From Bog-473 sp963744935 (lineage in GTDB: Bacteria > Actinomycetota > Acidimicrobiia > Acidimicrobiales > RAAP-2): a stretch of 64,000 nucleotides of DNA. Positions 35,149 to 44,873 of this stretch are shown here, one piece after another. The stretch is from assembly GCA_963744935.1 (NCBI GenBank), contig CAVUVM010000006.1, positions 62,001 through 126,000 on the forward strand. Direction: 5' to 3'. The position numbers were made by a program, and so were the translations under genes. How positions within the stretch are numbered: position 1 is the first letter of the stretch; every line of letters begins with the position of its first letter. The notes beneath the pieces are model-generated. The model saw only the letters and a program-made list of their open reading frames with translations. It did no database searches and was not told where the DNA came from.

Positions 35149-36075
35149 CTAGTCCGACGAGGCCGAGAGCAGCTCCTTGCTGGCCCGCTCAATATCGGCT
35201 TGGTACTTCAACAAGACGTGCAGCGTGTCCTTCGCACCGGCAGCGTCGATCGTCTGGACCCCGAGCAGGACGAGCGTCCGGGCCCAGTCAAGAGTCTCGG
35301 AGACCGAGGGCGCCTTGCGCAGCTCGAGGGTGCGCAGGGAGCGCACGATGCGTGCCACCTGATCGGCCAGCTCCTCGCTGATGCCGGGGACCTTGGTCCG
35401 CACGATCTCGCGTTCGCGGTCGAGGTCGGGGTAGTCGAGGTGGAGGTACAGGCACCGGCGCTTGAGCGCCTCGGACAGCTCACGCGTGTTGTTGGAGGTG
35501 AGGAACACCATGGGCAGCTGCGTGGCCCGCACCGTGCCCAGCTCGGGGATGGAGACCTGGTATTCGGAGAGGATCTCGAGCAGCAACGCCTCGGTCTCGA
35601 GCTCCACGCGGTCGACCTCGTCGATCAGGAGCACGACGGGCTCGGTGGCGCGGATCGCCTCGAGCAAGGGGCGTGTGAGGAGGAACTCCTCCGAGAAGAT
35701 GTCGCCCTCGAGCTCCTTCCACGACGGGCCCTCGGTCTCGCCCTGGCCGTGCTCGCCGGCCTGGATGCGCAACAGCTGCTTGCGGTAGTTCCACTCGTAG
35801 AGCGCCTTGGACTCGTCGAGACCCTCGTAGCACTGCAAGCGGATCAGCCGTGCGCCGGTGAGATCGGCCACCGACTTGGCCAGCTGCGTCTTGCCCGTCC
35901 CGGCCGGCCCCTCGACGAGCACCGGCTTGGCCAGGCGGTCGGCCAGGAAGACAACGCCGCTGATGGAGTCGTCGGCCAGGTACCCCACCCGGGCCAGGCC
36001 GCTGCGTACCGCGTCGAGGTTCTCGAAGCGCGCCGGTCCCACCTCGGGCAGACCCAGCCCGCTCCCACCGCTCAC
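35149..36075 (-). CDS. MoxR-type AAA+ ATPase
   Basis: 308 residues. Walker A VEGPAGTGKTQLAKSVA, Walker B VVLLIDEVDRVE, sensor 1 LTSNNTRELSEALKRRCLYL, then the C-terminal lid. The short Walker-to-lid spacing and the SNNTRE motif fit the MoxR/CoxD group, which works with VWA partners such as the next gene. The target enzyme is not encoded nearby. The start GTG overlaps the proA stop by four bases. Confidence 0.93.
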   Translation of the reverse strand: MSGGSGLGLPEVGPARFENLDAVRSGLARVGYLADDSISGVVFLADRLAKPVLVEGPAGTGKTQLAKSVADLTGARLIRLQCYEGLDESKALYEWNYRKQLLRIQAGEHGQGETEGPSWKELEGDIFSEEFLLTRPLLEAIRATEPVVLLIDEVDRVELETEALLLEILSEYQVSIPELGTVRATQLPMVFLTSNNTRELSEALKRRCLYLHLDYPDLDREREIVRTKVPGISEELADQVARIVRSLRTLELRKAPSVSETLDWARTLVLLGVQTIDAAGAKDTLHVLLKYQADIERASKELLSASSD

Positions 36076-37325
36076 CGTCGCACCTGCCCGTCCCCGCGCA
36101 CGACCCACTTCAACGTCGTCAGCTCCTTCACTCCCATTGGCCCGCGGGCGTGCAGTTTCTGGGTCGAGATGCCCACCTCTGCGCCCAGCCCGAGCTCCTC
36201 TCCGTCGACGAAGCGCGTCGACGCGTTCACCAGCACCGCCGCCCCGTCCACCTCGGCCACGAAGCGGTCGGCCGCCGCGACGTCCGAGGTGACGATCGCC
36301 TCGGAGTGCCCCGAGCTGTACCGCGCGATGTGCTCGATGGCGTCGCCCACGTCGTCGACCATGCCGATCGCAACGACCGGGCCGAGGAACTCCGTGGCGA
36401 AGTCCTCCTCGAGCGACGGCACCGCGTCGGGCACGAACGCGCGGACACGCTCGTCGGCCCGGATCTCGACGCCCGAAGCGGCGAGCGACGCCGCCAGCCT
36501 CGGCAAGAGCGCGCCCGCAATGCCCTGGTGCACGAGGATCGTCTCGACCGCGTTGCAGACCCCGAAACGGTGCGTCTTGGCGTTGAGGGCCAGCTCGTGT
36601 GCCATCGCCACGTCGGCCGCTCCGTCGATGTAGATGTGACAGTTGCCGTCGCCGTCGAGGACGTAGGGGACGGTCGCGTGTTCCACCAGCGACGCGATCA
36701 ACGCCGGGCCGCCGCGGGGTATCAGGCAATCCACCAACCCGCGCAATCGCATGAAGGCGACGGCCGTCTCGTGCGAGGTGTCCTCCACCAGTGCCACCGC
36801 GTCCTCGGGCAGACCCGCCTTGACCACGGCGCGGCGCACCAACGAGACGATCGCCTGGTTGGACGCGAGCGCCGAGGACGAGCCGCGCAAGAAGGCGGCG
36901 TTCCCCGCCTTCAGGCACAGCCCCGCGGCGTCGCTGGTCACGTTGGGCCGGTTCTCGTAGATGACGCCGACGACGCCGAGCGGTACCCGTACCCGCGTGA
37001 CCCGCAGGCCGTTCGGGCGCACCCAGCCCTCCGTCACCTCCCCCACAGGGTCGGCCAACGCGGCCACCTTGCGCAGTCCGCCCGCCATGGCATGCACCCG
37101 GTCCTCGTCCAGGCGGAGGCGGTCCCTCGCCGCGTCGGCCAGGCCCGCCGCCTCGGCCCGTTCCAGATCGGCCTGGTTGGCCACCACCAGGGACGGCCCC
37201 TCCTCCTCGAGGAGGTCTGCGGCCAGCCGCAGAGCGTCGTCGCGCACGGAGCCGGGCGCGCGGGCCACGACCCGGGAGGCCGCCCGCACGCGGCCCGCGA
37301 GCTGCTCCAAGGCCGGCGAGGTCAT
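36072..37325 (-). CDS. proA: Gamma-glutamyl phosphate reductase
   Basis: Second step of proline synthesis. 417 residues. VPLGVVGVIYENRPNVTSDA for cofactor binding, the catalytic Cys in AKTHRFGVCNAVETILVHQG, and C-terminal GLGAEVGISTQKLHARGPMG. The gene is 4 bp from proB and continues the obg-proB-proA order. Confidence 0.97.
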   Translation of the reverse strand: MTSPALEQLAGRVRAASRVVARAPGSVRDDALRLAADLLEEEGPSLVVANQADLERAEAAGLADAARDRLRLDEDRVHAMAGGLRKVAALADPVGEVTEGWVRPNGLRVTRVRVPLGVVGVIYENRPNVTSDAAGLCLKAGNAAFLRGSSSALASNQAIVSLVRRAVVKAGLPEDAVALVEDTSHETAVAFMRLRGLVDCLIPRGGPALIASLVEHATVPYVLDGDGNCHIYIDGAADVAMAHELALNAKTHRFGVCNAVETILVHQGIAGALLPRLAASLAASGVEIRADERVRAFVPDAVPSLEEDFATEFLGPVVAIGMVDDVGDAIEHIARYSSGHSEAIVTSDVAAADRFVAEVDGAAVLVNASTRFVDGEELGLGAEVGISTQKLHARGPMGVKELTTLKWVVRGDGQVRR

Positions 37326-37329
37326 CGGG

Positions 37330-38376
37330 TCAGGTTACAAGCACGAGGTCGTCTCGATGGACGACGACCTGGCTGCGCCGGCCCATCCACTCCTCCGCGC
37401 GGAACGCAGGCACGCGGACCAGGCCCTTGGCGAAGACCGTCCCGTCGGGCCCGGCGATCTCGACGGCGTCTTGCGGACCGAAGCCACCGCTCACCGCGGT
37501 GACCCCTGCTGCGAGCAGTGAGCGCCCCTTCTCGTTCAGCGCGTCCCGTGCTCCCTCGTCGACGGTGAGGACCCCGGCTGCGCCGAGCGCGAAGGCGATC
37601 CACAGCTTGCGCGCCGACAGCCGGCGCTCGCGGGCACGGAACACGGTGCCGACGCCGGCCTCGCCGGCCAGCGAGGCGGCCAGCACACCGGGCCGCGCCG
37701 CGTCCGCGATCACCACCTCGACGCCCGACCAGGTGGCGATCTTGGCCGCCGCGAGCTTCGACGCCATGCCGCCGCTGCCCGCCGCGCTGCCGGGCCCGCC
37801 GGCGAGGCGCTCGAGCTGGTGGTCGATCTCGACGACCTCTTCGATGAGCGATGCCGCCGCGTCGTGCCGCGGGTCGGCCGTGAGCAAGCCCGGGGCGTCG
37901 GTGAGCAGCACGAGGAGCTGCGCGCCCACAAGGTGGGCGACCAGGGCGGCCAGCCGGTCGTTGTCCCCGAAGCGAATCTCCTCGTCAGCCACCGCGTCGT
38001 TCTCGTTGACGACGGGCACCACGCCGAGATCGACGAGATGGCGCAGGGTGCCGCGCGCGTGCAGGTATTGGGTGCGGTGGACGAAATCGAGAGGAGCCAA
38101 CAGGACCTGCCCGGCCAGCACGCCGTGGGGCTCGAGACAGTCCTGCCAGAGGCGCATCAGGCGGTGCTGGCCCACGGCCGAGACGGCCTGAAGGATTGCG
38201 GGGTCCGAGGGGCGCTGCTCGCCGCGGTCGAGCGCGGCCCAGCCGGCCGCGATGGCGCCGGACGTCACGACCACGACGGTGTGACCGGCAGCGCGCGCCG
38301 CCGCCAGCTCCCCGCTGAGCCGGGCCACTGTGGCGGCCGTCACCGAAGACGACCCGACCTTCACCACGGCGATCAC
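37330..38376 (-). CDS. proB: Glutamate 5-kinase
   Basis: First step of proline synthesis; usually feedback-inhibited by proline. 348 residues: amino-acid-kinase domain (VVKVGSSSVTAATVARL, VVVVTSGAIAAGW, VPVVNENDAVADEEIRFGDN) plus a C-terminal PUA domain (about 265-348; VTAVSGGFGPQDAVEIAG). GTG start overlaps the obg stop. Confidence 0.97.
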   Translation of the reverse strand: MIAVVKVGSSSVTAATVARLSGELAAARAAGHTVVVVTSGAIAAGWAALDRGEQRPSDPAILQAVSAVGQHRLMRLWQDCLEPHGVLAGQVLLAPLDFVHRTQYLHARGTLRHLVDLGVVPVVNENDAVADEEIRFGDNDRLAALVAHLVGAQLLVLLTDAPGLLTADPRHDAAASLIEEVVEIDHQLERLAGGPGSAAGSGGMASKLAAAKIATWSGVEVVIADAARPGVLAASLAGEAGVGTVFRARERRLSARKLWIAFALGAAGVLTVDEGARDALNEKGRSLLAAGVTAVSGGFGPQDAVEIAGPDGTVFAKGLVRVPAFRAEEWMGRRSQVVVHRDDLVLVT

Positions 38377-39635
38377 GCGTCATCTCCCCAGGTGAAGGTC
38401 ATGGTGCCGACCGTGACCTCGTCCCCGTCGTGCGCTCCGGCGCGGGCCAGGGCGCGGTCGACGCCGAGACGGCGCAGCCGGCGAACCGCCTCGGCCTGGG
38501 CCCCGGCGTCGTTGAGGTCCGAGAAGGCGACCGCCCGCTCCGCGGCGCGGCCGAAGACCACCCAGGCACCGGTGCCGGCGCGACGGACGTCGACACCCTC
38601 GGGAACCGGGCGGTGCACCACGACCTCACCGGCCTCAGCTGCGGCCGCGCCCGCCCGCGCCTCGTGTATCAGCGCGCCCAACCGTTGGACGAGGTCGTCC
38701 ACACCCGCACCGGTGGCCGCCGAGAGTTCCAGCTCGCAGACTCGCTCCCCGTCGCCCGCGACGTCGGCCTTGCTGCCCACCACGAGGCGGGGCCGCTCGA
38801 GCAGCTCGGGCCGGTAGGAGCCGAGCTCGGAGAGCAGGACACGCAATTGGTCCGTCGGCGTCTCCCCACCCGCGTCGGGCGCACCGAGGTCGAGCAGGAC
38901 GACCAGCACACGCGCCCGCTCGATGTGGCGCAAGAACCGGTGCCCGAGGCCCTTCCCGCCCGCCGCCCCCTCGACCAGGCCGGGGATGTCGGCCATCACG
39001 AACTCGGTCCCGTCGTGCACCCCGCCGACCCGCACCACGCCGAGATGCGGCTCGAGCGTCGTGAAGGGGTAATCGGCGATCTTGGGCTTGGCCGCCGACA
39101 CCGTCGAGATCAGCGTCGACTTCCCCGCGTTGGGAAAGCCGACGAGTGCGACGTCGGCCATCAACTTGAGCTCCATGTCCAACCACAGCTCTTGTCCCTT
39201 TTCTCCCTGCTCCGCGAACGCAGGCGCTCGCCGTCGATTGGACAAGAAGCGCGCGTTGCCGCGGCCCCCTTGCCCGCCCTCGGCCACCAGGGCGCGCGCG
39301 CCTTCTCGGTCGAGGTCGCAGACGACCCGGCCCTCGCTGTCGCGCACCACCGTCCCCACCGGCACCGGGACGTCGATGTCCTTGCCGCGGGCGCCGTGGC
39401 GCTTTGATCCCGAGCCGTGCCCCCCGTCGGTGGCGCGCCGGAACGGGTGGTCGCGGAAACCGAGCAGTGAGGACTCGTTGCGCGACGCCACCAGCCACAC
39501 GTCGCCCCCGTGGCCGCCGTCGCCCCCGTCGGGTCCGCCCCGGTCCACGTGCGCCTCGCGCCGCCACGACACCGCGCCGGCACCGCCGTTCCCGGCGCGC
39601 GCGTGCAGTTGGGCCTGGTCGACGAATCCGGGCAT
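38373..39635 (-). CDS. obgE: Obg-family GTPase
   Basis: GTPase of 50S assembly and stress control. 420 residues: Gly-rich Obg domain (about 1-158; HARAGNGGAGAVSWRREAHV, GGQGGRGNARF), G domain (VALVGFPNAGKSTLIS, ADIPGLVEGA, VVGSKADV) and a C-terminal OCT domain. The ATG at 39635 has no ribosome site; TAAGCT eight bases upstream suggests an almost leaderless message. Confidence 0.97.
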   Translation of the reverse strand: MPGFVDQAQLHARAGNGGAGAVSWRREAHVDRGGPDGGDGGHGGDVWLVASRNESSLLGFRDHPFRRATDGGHGSGSKRHGARGKDIDVPVPVGTVVRDSEGRVVCDLDREGARALVAEGGQGGRGNARFLSNRRRAPAFAEQGEKGQELWLDMELKLMADVALVGFPNAGKSTLISTVSAAKPKIADYPFTTLEPHLGVVRVGGVHDGTEFVMADIPGLVEGAAGGKGLGHRFLRHIERARVLVVLLDLGAPDAGGETPTDQLRVLLSELGSYRPELLERPRLVVGSKADVAGDGERVCELELSAATGAGVDDLVQRLGALIHEARAGAAAAEAGEVVVHRPVPEGVDVRRAGTGAWVVFGRAAERAVAFSDLNDAGAQAEAVRRLRRLGVDRALARAGAHDGDEVTVGTMTFTWGDDA

Positions 39636-39643
39636 GGCAGAAA

Positions 39644-39649
39644 AGCTTA
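39644..39649 (-). promoter_or_regulatory. Putative -10 box of obg
   Basis: TAAGCT on the minus strand, overlapping the stop codon of the amidohydrolase, eight bases before the obg ATG. It gives obg-proB-proA their own promoter despite the tight gene spacing. Confidence 0.35.
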
Positions 39650-40954
39650 AGAGGCCGCGAGCCGCCGGGCGCGCTGTGCCACTTCGGCACGGGCGCCCTC
39701 GACGTCGACGGTGGTGCAGCGACCCGACTCCACCACGCACGAGCCACCCACCCAGACGTCGGTGACGAGGTCGCCGGCCCCGGCCCACACGAGGTGGCCC
39801 AGCAACTCCGAGTCGTTGAGTGCTGGGGTGAAGCGCGGGTCGTCGGTGCGCAGCCGGATCACGTCGGCCGGCCGGCCCACCTCGAGCGAGCCCACGGGGA
39901 GCCCGAGGGCCTCGGCACCGCCCCGGGTGGCCAGCCGCAGAGCCGCCACCGAGCTCAGCGCGTCGGGGTTCGCCGCCGTGGCGCGGGCAAAGAGCGCCGC
40001 CAGGCGCATCTCGTCCCACAGGTGCAGGTCGTCGTTGGAGGCGGGGCCGTCGGTGCCGAGCCCGACACGGACGCCGCGCCTCATGAGCGCGGCCAGCGGC
40101 GCCACCCCTGAGCCCAGCTTTCCGTTGGAGCCGGGACAATGGGCCACCGCGACGTCGTGTGCCGCCAGCAGGTCCAGGTCGTCGTCGTCGAGCCACACCG
40201 CGTGAGCGGCCAGGGCGCGCCCGTCGAAGACGCCGTGCGACGCCAGCAGCGCGGGCGCGCTCATGCCATAGCGGTCACGTACGACGGCGCATTCGGCCGC
40301 CGTCTCCGACATGTGGATCTGTACGAGCGCGTCGCGGCGCTGCGCCTCCGCCGCGATGGCGCGCAACGCGTGGGGGGGCACGGTGTAGGCCGCGTGCGGC
40401 CCGAACCCGACGCCGAAGCGGCCCTCCTTCCCGTTCGCGCGGTCGAACAGCTCGCAGGCTCCCGCCAGCAACGCCTCCCAGGAATTCGCGGGCCCGCCGT
40501 CGGGCACGTCGAAGATGGCCACCGTGTAGAGCGTGCGGATGCCCGCGTCCAGTGCGGCCTCGGTCACCGCAGCCGGGTGGCGGTACTGCTCACAGGTCGT
40601 CGTGACGCCATAGCCGAGCAGCTCGGCCGCGCCGAGCGTCATCCCCCAATAGATGTCGTCGTCGCTCATGCGGCCTTCACGGGGCCACACGGCTTCGTCC
40701 AGCCATCGCTCGAGCGGCAGGCCGTCGCCCGCGCTGCGGACGAGGGTCATGGGCGAGTGTCCGTGGCAGTTCACCAGGCCGGGCATGAGCACCCCACCGA
40801 GCTGGCGCACGGTGGTGCCCGAAGCCGCCGGGACCAGCCGCGGATCGCCGACCCACGAGATGACGCCGTCGACGATCTCGACGGCCCCTGGCGCCAGCAC
40901 CGTGTTCGCCTGGTCGACGGTGAAGACCGCGTCGGCCTCCAGCCGGAGCGTCAC
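39647..40954 (-). CDS. Amidohydrolase, MTA/SAH-deaminase-like
   Basis: 435 residues. Metal-dependent amidohydrolase fold: HGHSPMTLVRSAGDGLPLER (metal His pair and the family segment), IHMSETAAE, HCPGSNGKLGSG, and the metal Asp in GLGTDGPASND. The EAVWPREGRMSDDDIYWG segment is typical of 5'-methylthioadenosine/S-adenosylhomocysteine deaminases. These turn MTA into methylthioinosine or SAH into S-inosylhomocysteine. The nearby purine nucleoside phosphorylase could use such products. Start GTG at 40954, 4 bp past the DtxR stop. Confidence 0.85.
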   Translation of the reverse strand: MTLRLEADAVFTVDQANTVLAPGAVEIVDGVISWVGDPRLVPAASGTTVRQLGGVLMPGLVNCHGHSPMTLVRSAGDGLPLERWLDEAVWPREGRMSDDDIYWGMTLGAAELLGYGVTTTCEQYRHPAAVTEAALDAGIRTLYTVAIFDVPDGGPANSWEALLAGACELFDRANGKEGRFGVGFGPHAAYTVPPHALRAIAAEAQRRDALVQIHMSETAAECAVVRDRYGMSAPALLASHGVFDGRALAAHAVWLDDDDLDLLAAHDVAVAHCPGSNGKLGSGVAPLAALMRRGVRVGLGTDGPASNDDLHLWDEMRLAALFARATAANPDALSSVAALRLATRGGAEALGLPVGSLEVGRPADVIRLRTDDPRFTPALNDSELLGHLVWAGAGDLVTDVWVGGSCVVESGRCTTVDVEGARAEVAQRARRLAAS

Positions 40955-40958
40955 CGCG

Positions 40959-41654
40959 TCACGGTGCGCCGACGAACAGGCGGTCGGAGAGCTCGCGCGA
41001 GACGCGGATGGCCGGCGCACCCGGCACGGTGACTTCGACGGTGCCCTCGGGGTCGCGCGCGCCGATCTCAGCGACCGCACCGGGGATGAACCCGCCCTCG
41101 TCGAGCAGGGTGAGCGAGCCGTAGTTGAGCTCGACCTCCTCGCTGATGCGCAGCAGGCGGACCTGCTCACCCGCGGCCACCTCCGCCAGCGGCCTCGTCT
41201 TCGTTGCCGGCGCCGGCGAGTGCGACCCGGGTATGGGGTTCCCGTGCGGGCAGGTGGCCGGGTCCCCCAGCAGCTCGACGAGCCGGGCCTCCACGTCGTC
41301 GGAGATGACGTGCTCCCAGCGCCCCGCCTCGCGGTGCACCTTGTGCCACTCGAGGCCGATGACATCGACGAGCAGCCGCTCGGCCAGGCGATGCTTGCGC
41401 ACGACCTTCTCGGCCAGCGCACGACCGCTGTCGGTCAGCGACAGGCGCCGGCCCTCCCGGCTCACGTACCCGTCGTCGATCAGCCGGTCGAGCATCTCGG
41501 AGACGGAGGGCGCGGACCGGCCCAGCCGCTCGGCGATGCGCGCCTGAATGACGGGCACTCCTTCCTCGGCCAGACCGAGCATGGTCTCGAGGTACTCCTC
41601 GACAGGCGGGTGGTACTCCTGGGGCGAGTGCGCGTGGCCACCGTGCTCAGCCAT
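40959..41654 (-). CDS. DtxR-family metal-dependent repressor
   Basis: 231 residues: N-terminal winged helix (PPVEEYLETMLGLAEEGVPV, RLGRSAPSVSEMLDRLIDDG), metal/dimer domain (KHRLAERLLVDVIGLEW, EAGRWEHVISDDVEARL) and a C-terminal SH3/FeoA-like domain. It is full-length like DtxR/IdeR, not the short MntR form. The metal (Fe or Mn) is not decidable by eye. It overlaps the amine oxidase gene end by 8 bp, so they are probably co-transcribed. Confidence 0.93.
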   Translation of the reverse strand: MAEHGGHAHSPQEYHPPVEEYLETMLGLAEEGVPVIQARIAERLGRSAPSVSEMLDRLIDDGYVSREGRRLSLTDSGRALAEKVVRKHRLAERLLVDVIGLEWHKVHREAGRWEHVISDDVEARLVELLGDPATCPHGNPIPGSHSPAPATKTRPLAEVAAGEQVRLLRISEEVELNYGSLTLLDEGGFIPGAVAEIGARDPEGTVEVTVPGAPAIRVSRELSDRLFVGAP

Positions 41655-43579
41655 GGCAGTGACCGGCCGACGGCGGCACGTCGAGCGCGGGGTTGCGGTC
41701 GAAGAACCCGAAGGGGACCAGCGTGAAGCCGGTGTACTCCACCGGCATGACCGGCCAGTCCTCGGGACGGGGAATGTGGGTGACGCCGAAGGAGTGCCAC
41801 AGTACGACGTCGGTGTCGACGAGGTCGCGATCGCGCGCGGTCCACTCCGGCAGCCCCGCGCCGCCCCTGTGCTGGTTCGGGTAGTCCCCCGCCGCGCGCC
41901 GCTCCTCGGGGTCGTATGCGGTGACCCACAGGTTGTGCGAGGCGAATGCGGCGCGCCGGCCGACGCTCGAGGAGGGATCGGCCAGGAGCGTCGGCGTGGA
42001 GCCGGGCAGCAGCTTGTACGCCGTCGGCTCACCAACCCCGTTGCGACACGACCGGTTGACGATGCGCCAGGTGCGGCTGCGCGACGGGTCGACGTCGCGG
42101 CGGGCGGCCAGCTCGTTGGCCAGCAGCGTCGCCTCGGTGCCGAACGCGTTGCCCCACGGGTTCTGGGCGCTCCCGACGGCACCCGTGGGCGTCGCGTCGA
42201 CCTCGAAGACGGCGTTCTCGGCACCGTCGACCTCAATATCGAGCCGGACGTTGAACATGTGCTGGTGGTAGGGCGCGGCCAGGCCCGGCGCCACCATCTT
42301 GGCGTGGTCGCCGGCATCACCGTCGGCCACAGCCATGGTCGACATGATCCCGCTCAGCTTCACCTCGAGCTGGATGGTGCCGTCCAGGTAGAAGTACCAG
42401 TAGAAGCCGTACTCGTAGTTCCCGACCGTCGCGATTGAGCTCACCACCAGACGCCGCGAGCGACGCACCTCGCTCCGGCCCGACACCATGTCCACGTGCT
42501 TCCAGAGGATCCCGTAGTCCTCCTCGTGCATGCAGATGGCGTTGGCGCGGCGTGTGCGGCTTGCCCCGCTCGTCGGCGTGCACGTCGTCGAAGTAGAAGA
42601 TCTCGCCCAGGCAGTCGCAACCGAGCGTCAGTGAGTTGGCCATGCGGCCGAGGCCCCACTCGCCGGCGTCGAACGCGCTCTTCCACGCGTGCATCGGTCC
42701 CGGGTGCCCGTAGGGCACGACCATCTCGCTGACCGAAGCCCGGTGCAAGATGGGACGGACCCTCCCTCCGTCCTCATAGCCCACCGTGTAGAGGACGAGC
42801 CCCTCCAGTGGGTCCATGCCGACACGCAGCGACCACTTCTGCCAGCGGACCAGGTTGCCCTCCACCTCGAAGCTCGGGCCCTCGGGCTGCGTGATCTCGA
42901 GCGGCTTGAGGTCGGTGCGCAGCGGTCCGTTGTCCTCGGGGTAATAGCTGCCGGACTTGGGTGGGAACGGCACGACGCCCAGGTCGAGCACCTCGAGTAC
43001 CTCGCCGCGGCCCATGTCCACGAAGGCGAGCAGCCCCTCGAGCGGCCGCGCGTAGCCGTTGTCCTCCTTCGACTCGCGCAAGTAGGCGAGGCAGCGCGTG
43101 ATGCGCCGGCCCTCCTCGTGGGCGAGCCCGAACGTGCCGGCGGGCCAGGGGTCGATCTGCACTTGGGAGCGGTCGACGATGCCGCGGCGGTCGAGGGCCG
43201 CGTTCCACTCGGCGTTGTCGTGCAAAGCGGCCAGCACCATGATCGACTCCTCGATCTGCAGTGCCGGTCGCACGTCGCGCACGATCTCCCAGCGGTCCAC
43301 CTCGCCCCGGGTCACCGAGACGATCACCTCCGCCACGTCGGCCTCGGGCCCTTGCAGCAGCACCAGGCGGACACGGCGGTCGACCGTGACGTCCTCGCCA
43401 CGGTCGAAGGCGCGCACGAGGTCCTTGGGCGGGTCGCACAGGCCCAGGTAGGCGAAACGGATCAGGTCGGCCGGCACCTGGGCGCGGCCGCTCGCGAAGA
43501 CGATCTCGCGGGCGGCGATGATCTCGTCCCCCGTCAAGGGGGCCAGGGGGTGCAAGATGGGAGGGGCGGCGGTCGGCAC
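41647..43579 (-). pseudogene. Copper amine oxidase, frameshifted
   Basis: About 640 residues across two frames. It starts at GTG 43579 (PLAPLTGDEIIAAREIV, the N-terminal domain). It continues through the catalytic-base region and loses frame at 42545-42556 after ADERGKPHT. From ICMHEEDYGILWKHVDM it continues in the other frame. The topaquinone precursor motif VGNYEYG, the copper ligands in YHQHMFN and the third His in VTHIPRPEDWP are all present. Removing one C restores frame. It oxidises primary amines to aldehydes with H2O2 and ammonia. A TAACAT box lies seven bases before the start. Confidence 0.8.
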
Positions 43580-43586
43580 CTGGCCG

Positions 43587-43592
43587 ATGTTA
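43587..43592 (-). promoter_or_regulatory. -10 box of the copper amine oxidase
   Basis: TAACAT (minus strand), seven bases before the GTG start. Divergent from the punA box in a 48-bp gap; both genes look leaderless. Confidence 0.45.
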
Positions 43593-43615
43593 CGCGGCCG
43601 GGCTCGGGCACCCTC

Positions 43616-43621
43616 TAGATT
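43616..43621 (+). promoter_or_regulatory. -10 box of punA, predicting a leaderless mRNA
   Basis: TAGATT ends six bases before the ATG at 43628, placing the predicted transcription start on the start codon. No ribosome site is seen. Confidence 0.5.
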
Positions 43622-43627
43622 CGCCCC

Positions 43628-44440
43628 ATGGACGATGCCGTCGACCGGGCGGCGCGGAGCGCCCGGGAGCTGACCCGGCGCATCGGGACCGAGCACCACG
43701 ACGTCCTTCTCGTGCTCGGCACCGGGCTCTCGGGCACGGCCGAGTTGCTCGGTGCGGGCGAGGACGCGCTCCCACTCGACACCTTGCCCTTCTTCCCCCC
43801 GTTCGCCGTCGGGGGGCACCGCGCCCAGGGCTGGTCGGTCGTTCTCGAGGGCCGCCGGGTCCTCGTGTTCGGCGGGCGCTGCCACCTCTACGAGGGCTGT
43901 GCGGTCGAAGACCTCGTGCACCCGGTGCGCACCGCAATCGCGGCGGGGTGCACCACCGTCATCTTGACCTCGGCCGTCGGCGCCATCCGGCCCGGCCTCC
44001 GCACCGGGTCGGTGATGGTGGTCGAGGACCACCTGAACCTGACCGGCCGTACCCCGCTCCACGGTCCGTCCTTCGTGGAGATGACCGGCGCCTACGCGCC
44101 GCACCTGCGCGCCGCCGCGCTGGCTGCGCCCGCACCCGACGCCCGCGGGGTCGACCCCCAGCCGGGCGTGTACGCGCAGCTCGCCGGACCGCAGTTCGAG
44201 ACGCCGGCCGAGGTGCGCATGCTGCGGACCCTCGGCGCCGACGTCGTCGGCATGTCCATGGCCCTCGAGACCATCGCCGCCCGCCACGACGGGGCCGACG
44301 TCCTGGGTCTCGCCCTCGTGGCCAACACGGCGGCGAGCGAGGAGACCCCGATCGACGTGGACGGCGTGTGGTCCGTCGGATCCGAGACCGCACCCGCCGT
44401 GGCTGCCATCGTCCGTCACGTCGTAGGCTCGCTGGCGTGA
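43628..44440 (+). CDS. punA: Purine nucleoside phosphorylase (PNP/MTAP family)
   Basis: 270 residues, trimeric PNP type. VLLVLGTGLSGTAELL and GGRCHLYEG bind phosphate; DHLNLTGRTPLHGPSF, GVYAQLAGPQFETPAEVRM and VVGMSMALETIAARH follow. It cleaves purine nucleosides with phosphate to base plus ribose-1-phosphate. Methylthioinosine is a possible substrate given the deaminase-like gene nearby, but this is inference. The usual TNAAGG segment reads TSAVGA here, a notable change near the base site. Confidence 0.9.
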   Translation: MDDAVDRAARSARELTRRIGTEHHDVLLVLGTGLSGTAELLGAGEDALPLDTLPFFPPFAVGGHRAQGWSVVLEGRRVLVFGGRCHLYEGCAVEDLVHPVRTAIAAGCTTVILTSAVGAIRPGLRTGSVMVVEDHLNLTGRTPLHGPSFVEMTGAYAPHLRAAALAAPAPDARGVDPQPGVYAQLAGPQFETPAEVRMLRTLGADVVGMSMALETIAARHDGADVLGLALVANTAASEETPIDVDGVWSVGSETAPAVAAIVRHVVGSLA

Positions 44441-44814
44441 GCAATCCCGTGGCCCCCGCCGGCGTCGACCACGTCGCCATCAACGTTCCCGACGTCCCAG
44501 GTGGAATCGCCTTCTACACAGAGACGCTCGGGCTGGTGCAGAACCACACCAGGCCCGACTTCGGCTTCCCCGGCGCCTGGCTCGACACCGCCAACGGGCA
44601 GCAGGTCCACCTCATCGAGGCGGCCGTGCCCCAGAACGTCGGGCAGCACTTCGCGCTGGTCTTCGACGACCTGGCCGAGACCGTGGCCGAGCTTCGGGCA
44701 CGCGGACTCAAGGTCAGCGACCCGGTCGACGTGGGCGCGACAGGCCGCATGCAGGCCTTCACCATCGATCCGTGGGGCAACGCGATCGAGCTGCATTCAC
44801 GCTCGTCGCGCTGA
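44438..44814 (+). CDS. VOC (glyoxalase/bleomycin-resistance) family protein
   Basis: 125 residues with the paired beta-alpha-beta units: GVDHVAINVPDVPGGIAFYT, HLIEAAVPQNVGQHFALVFD and FTIDPWGNAIELH. The His and Glu positions for a metal site are present. The substrate is unknown. The start GTG overlaps the punA stop (GTGA), with TAGGCT seven bases upstream. Confidence 0.88.
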
Positions 44815-44825
44815 GGCAGGTGCGG

Positions 44826-44845
44826 CGGCGCCCGCAGGGGCGCCG
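44826..44845. terminator. Bidirectional hairpin between VOC gene and rpmA
   Basis: CGGCGCCC(GCAG)GGGCGCCG, a perfect eight-bp stem in the gap between convergent genes. It is about 11 bp past the VOC stop and 28 bp past the rpmA stop. No T-tract. Confidence 0.55.
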
Positions 44846-44873
44846 TCCTGAGCCGCCGGTGCGGCGTCGAGAG

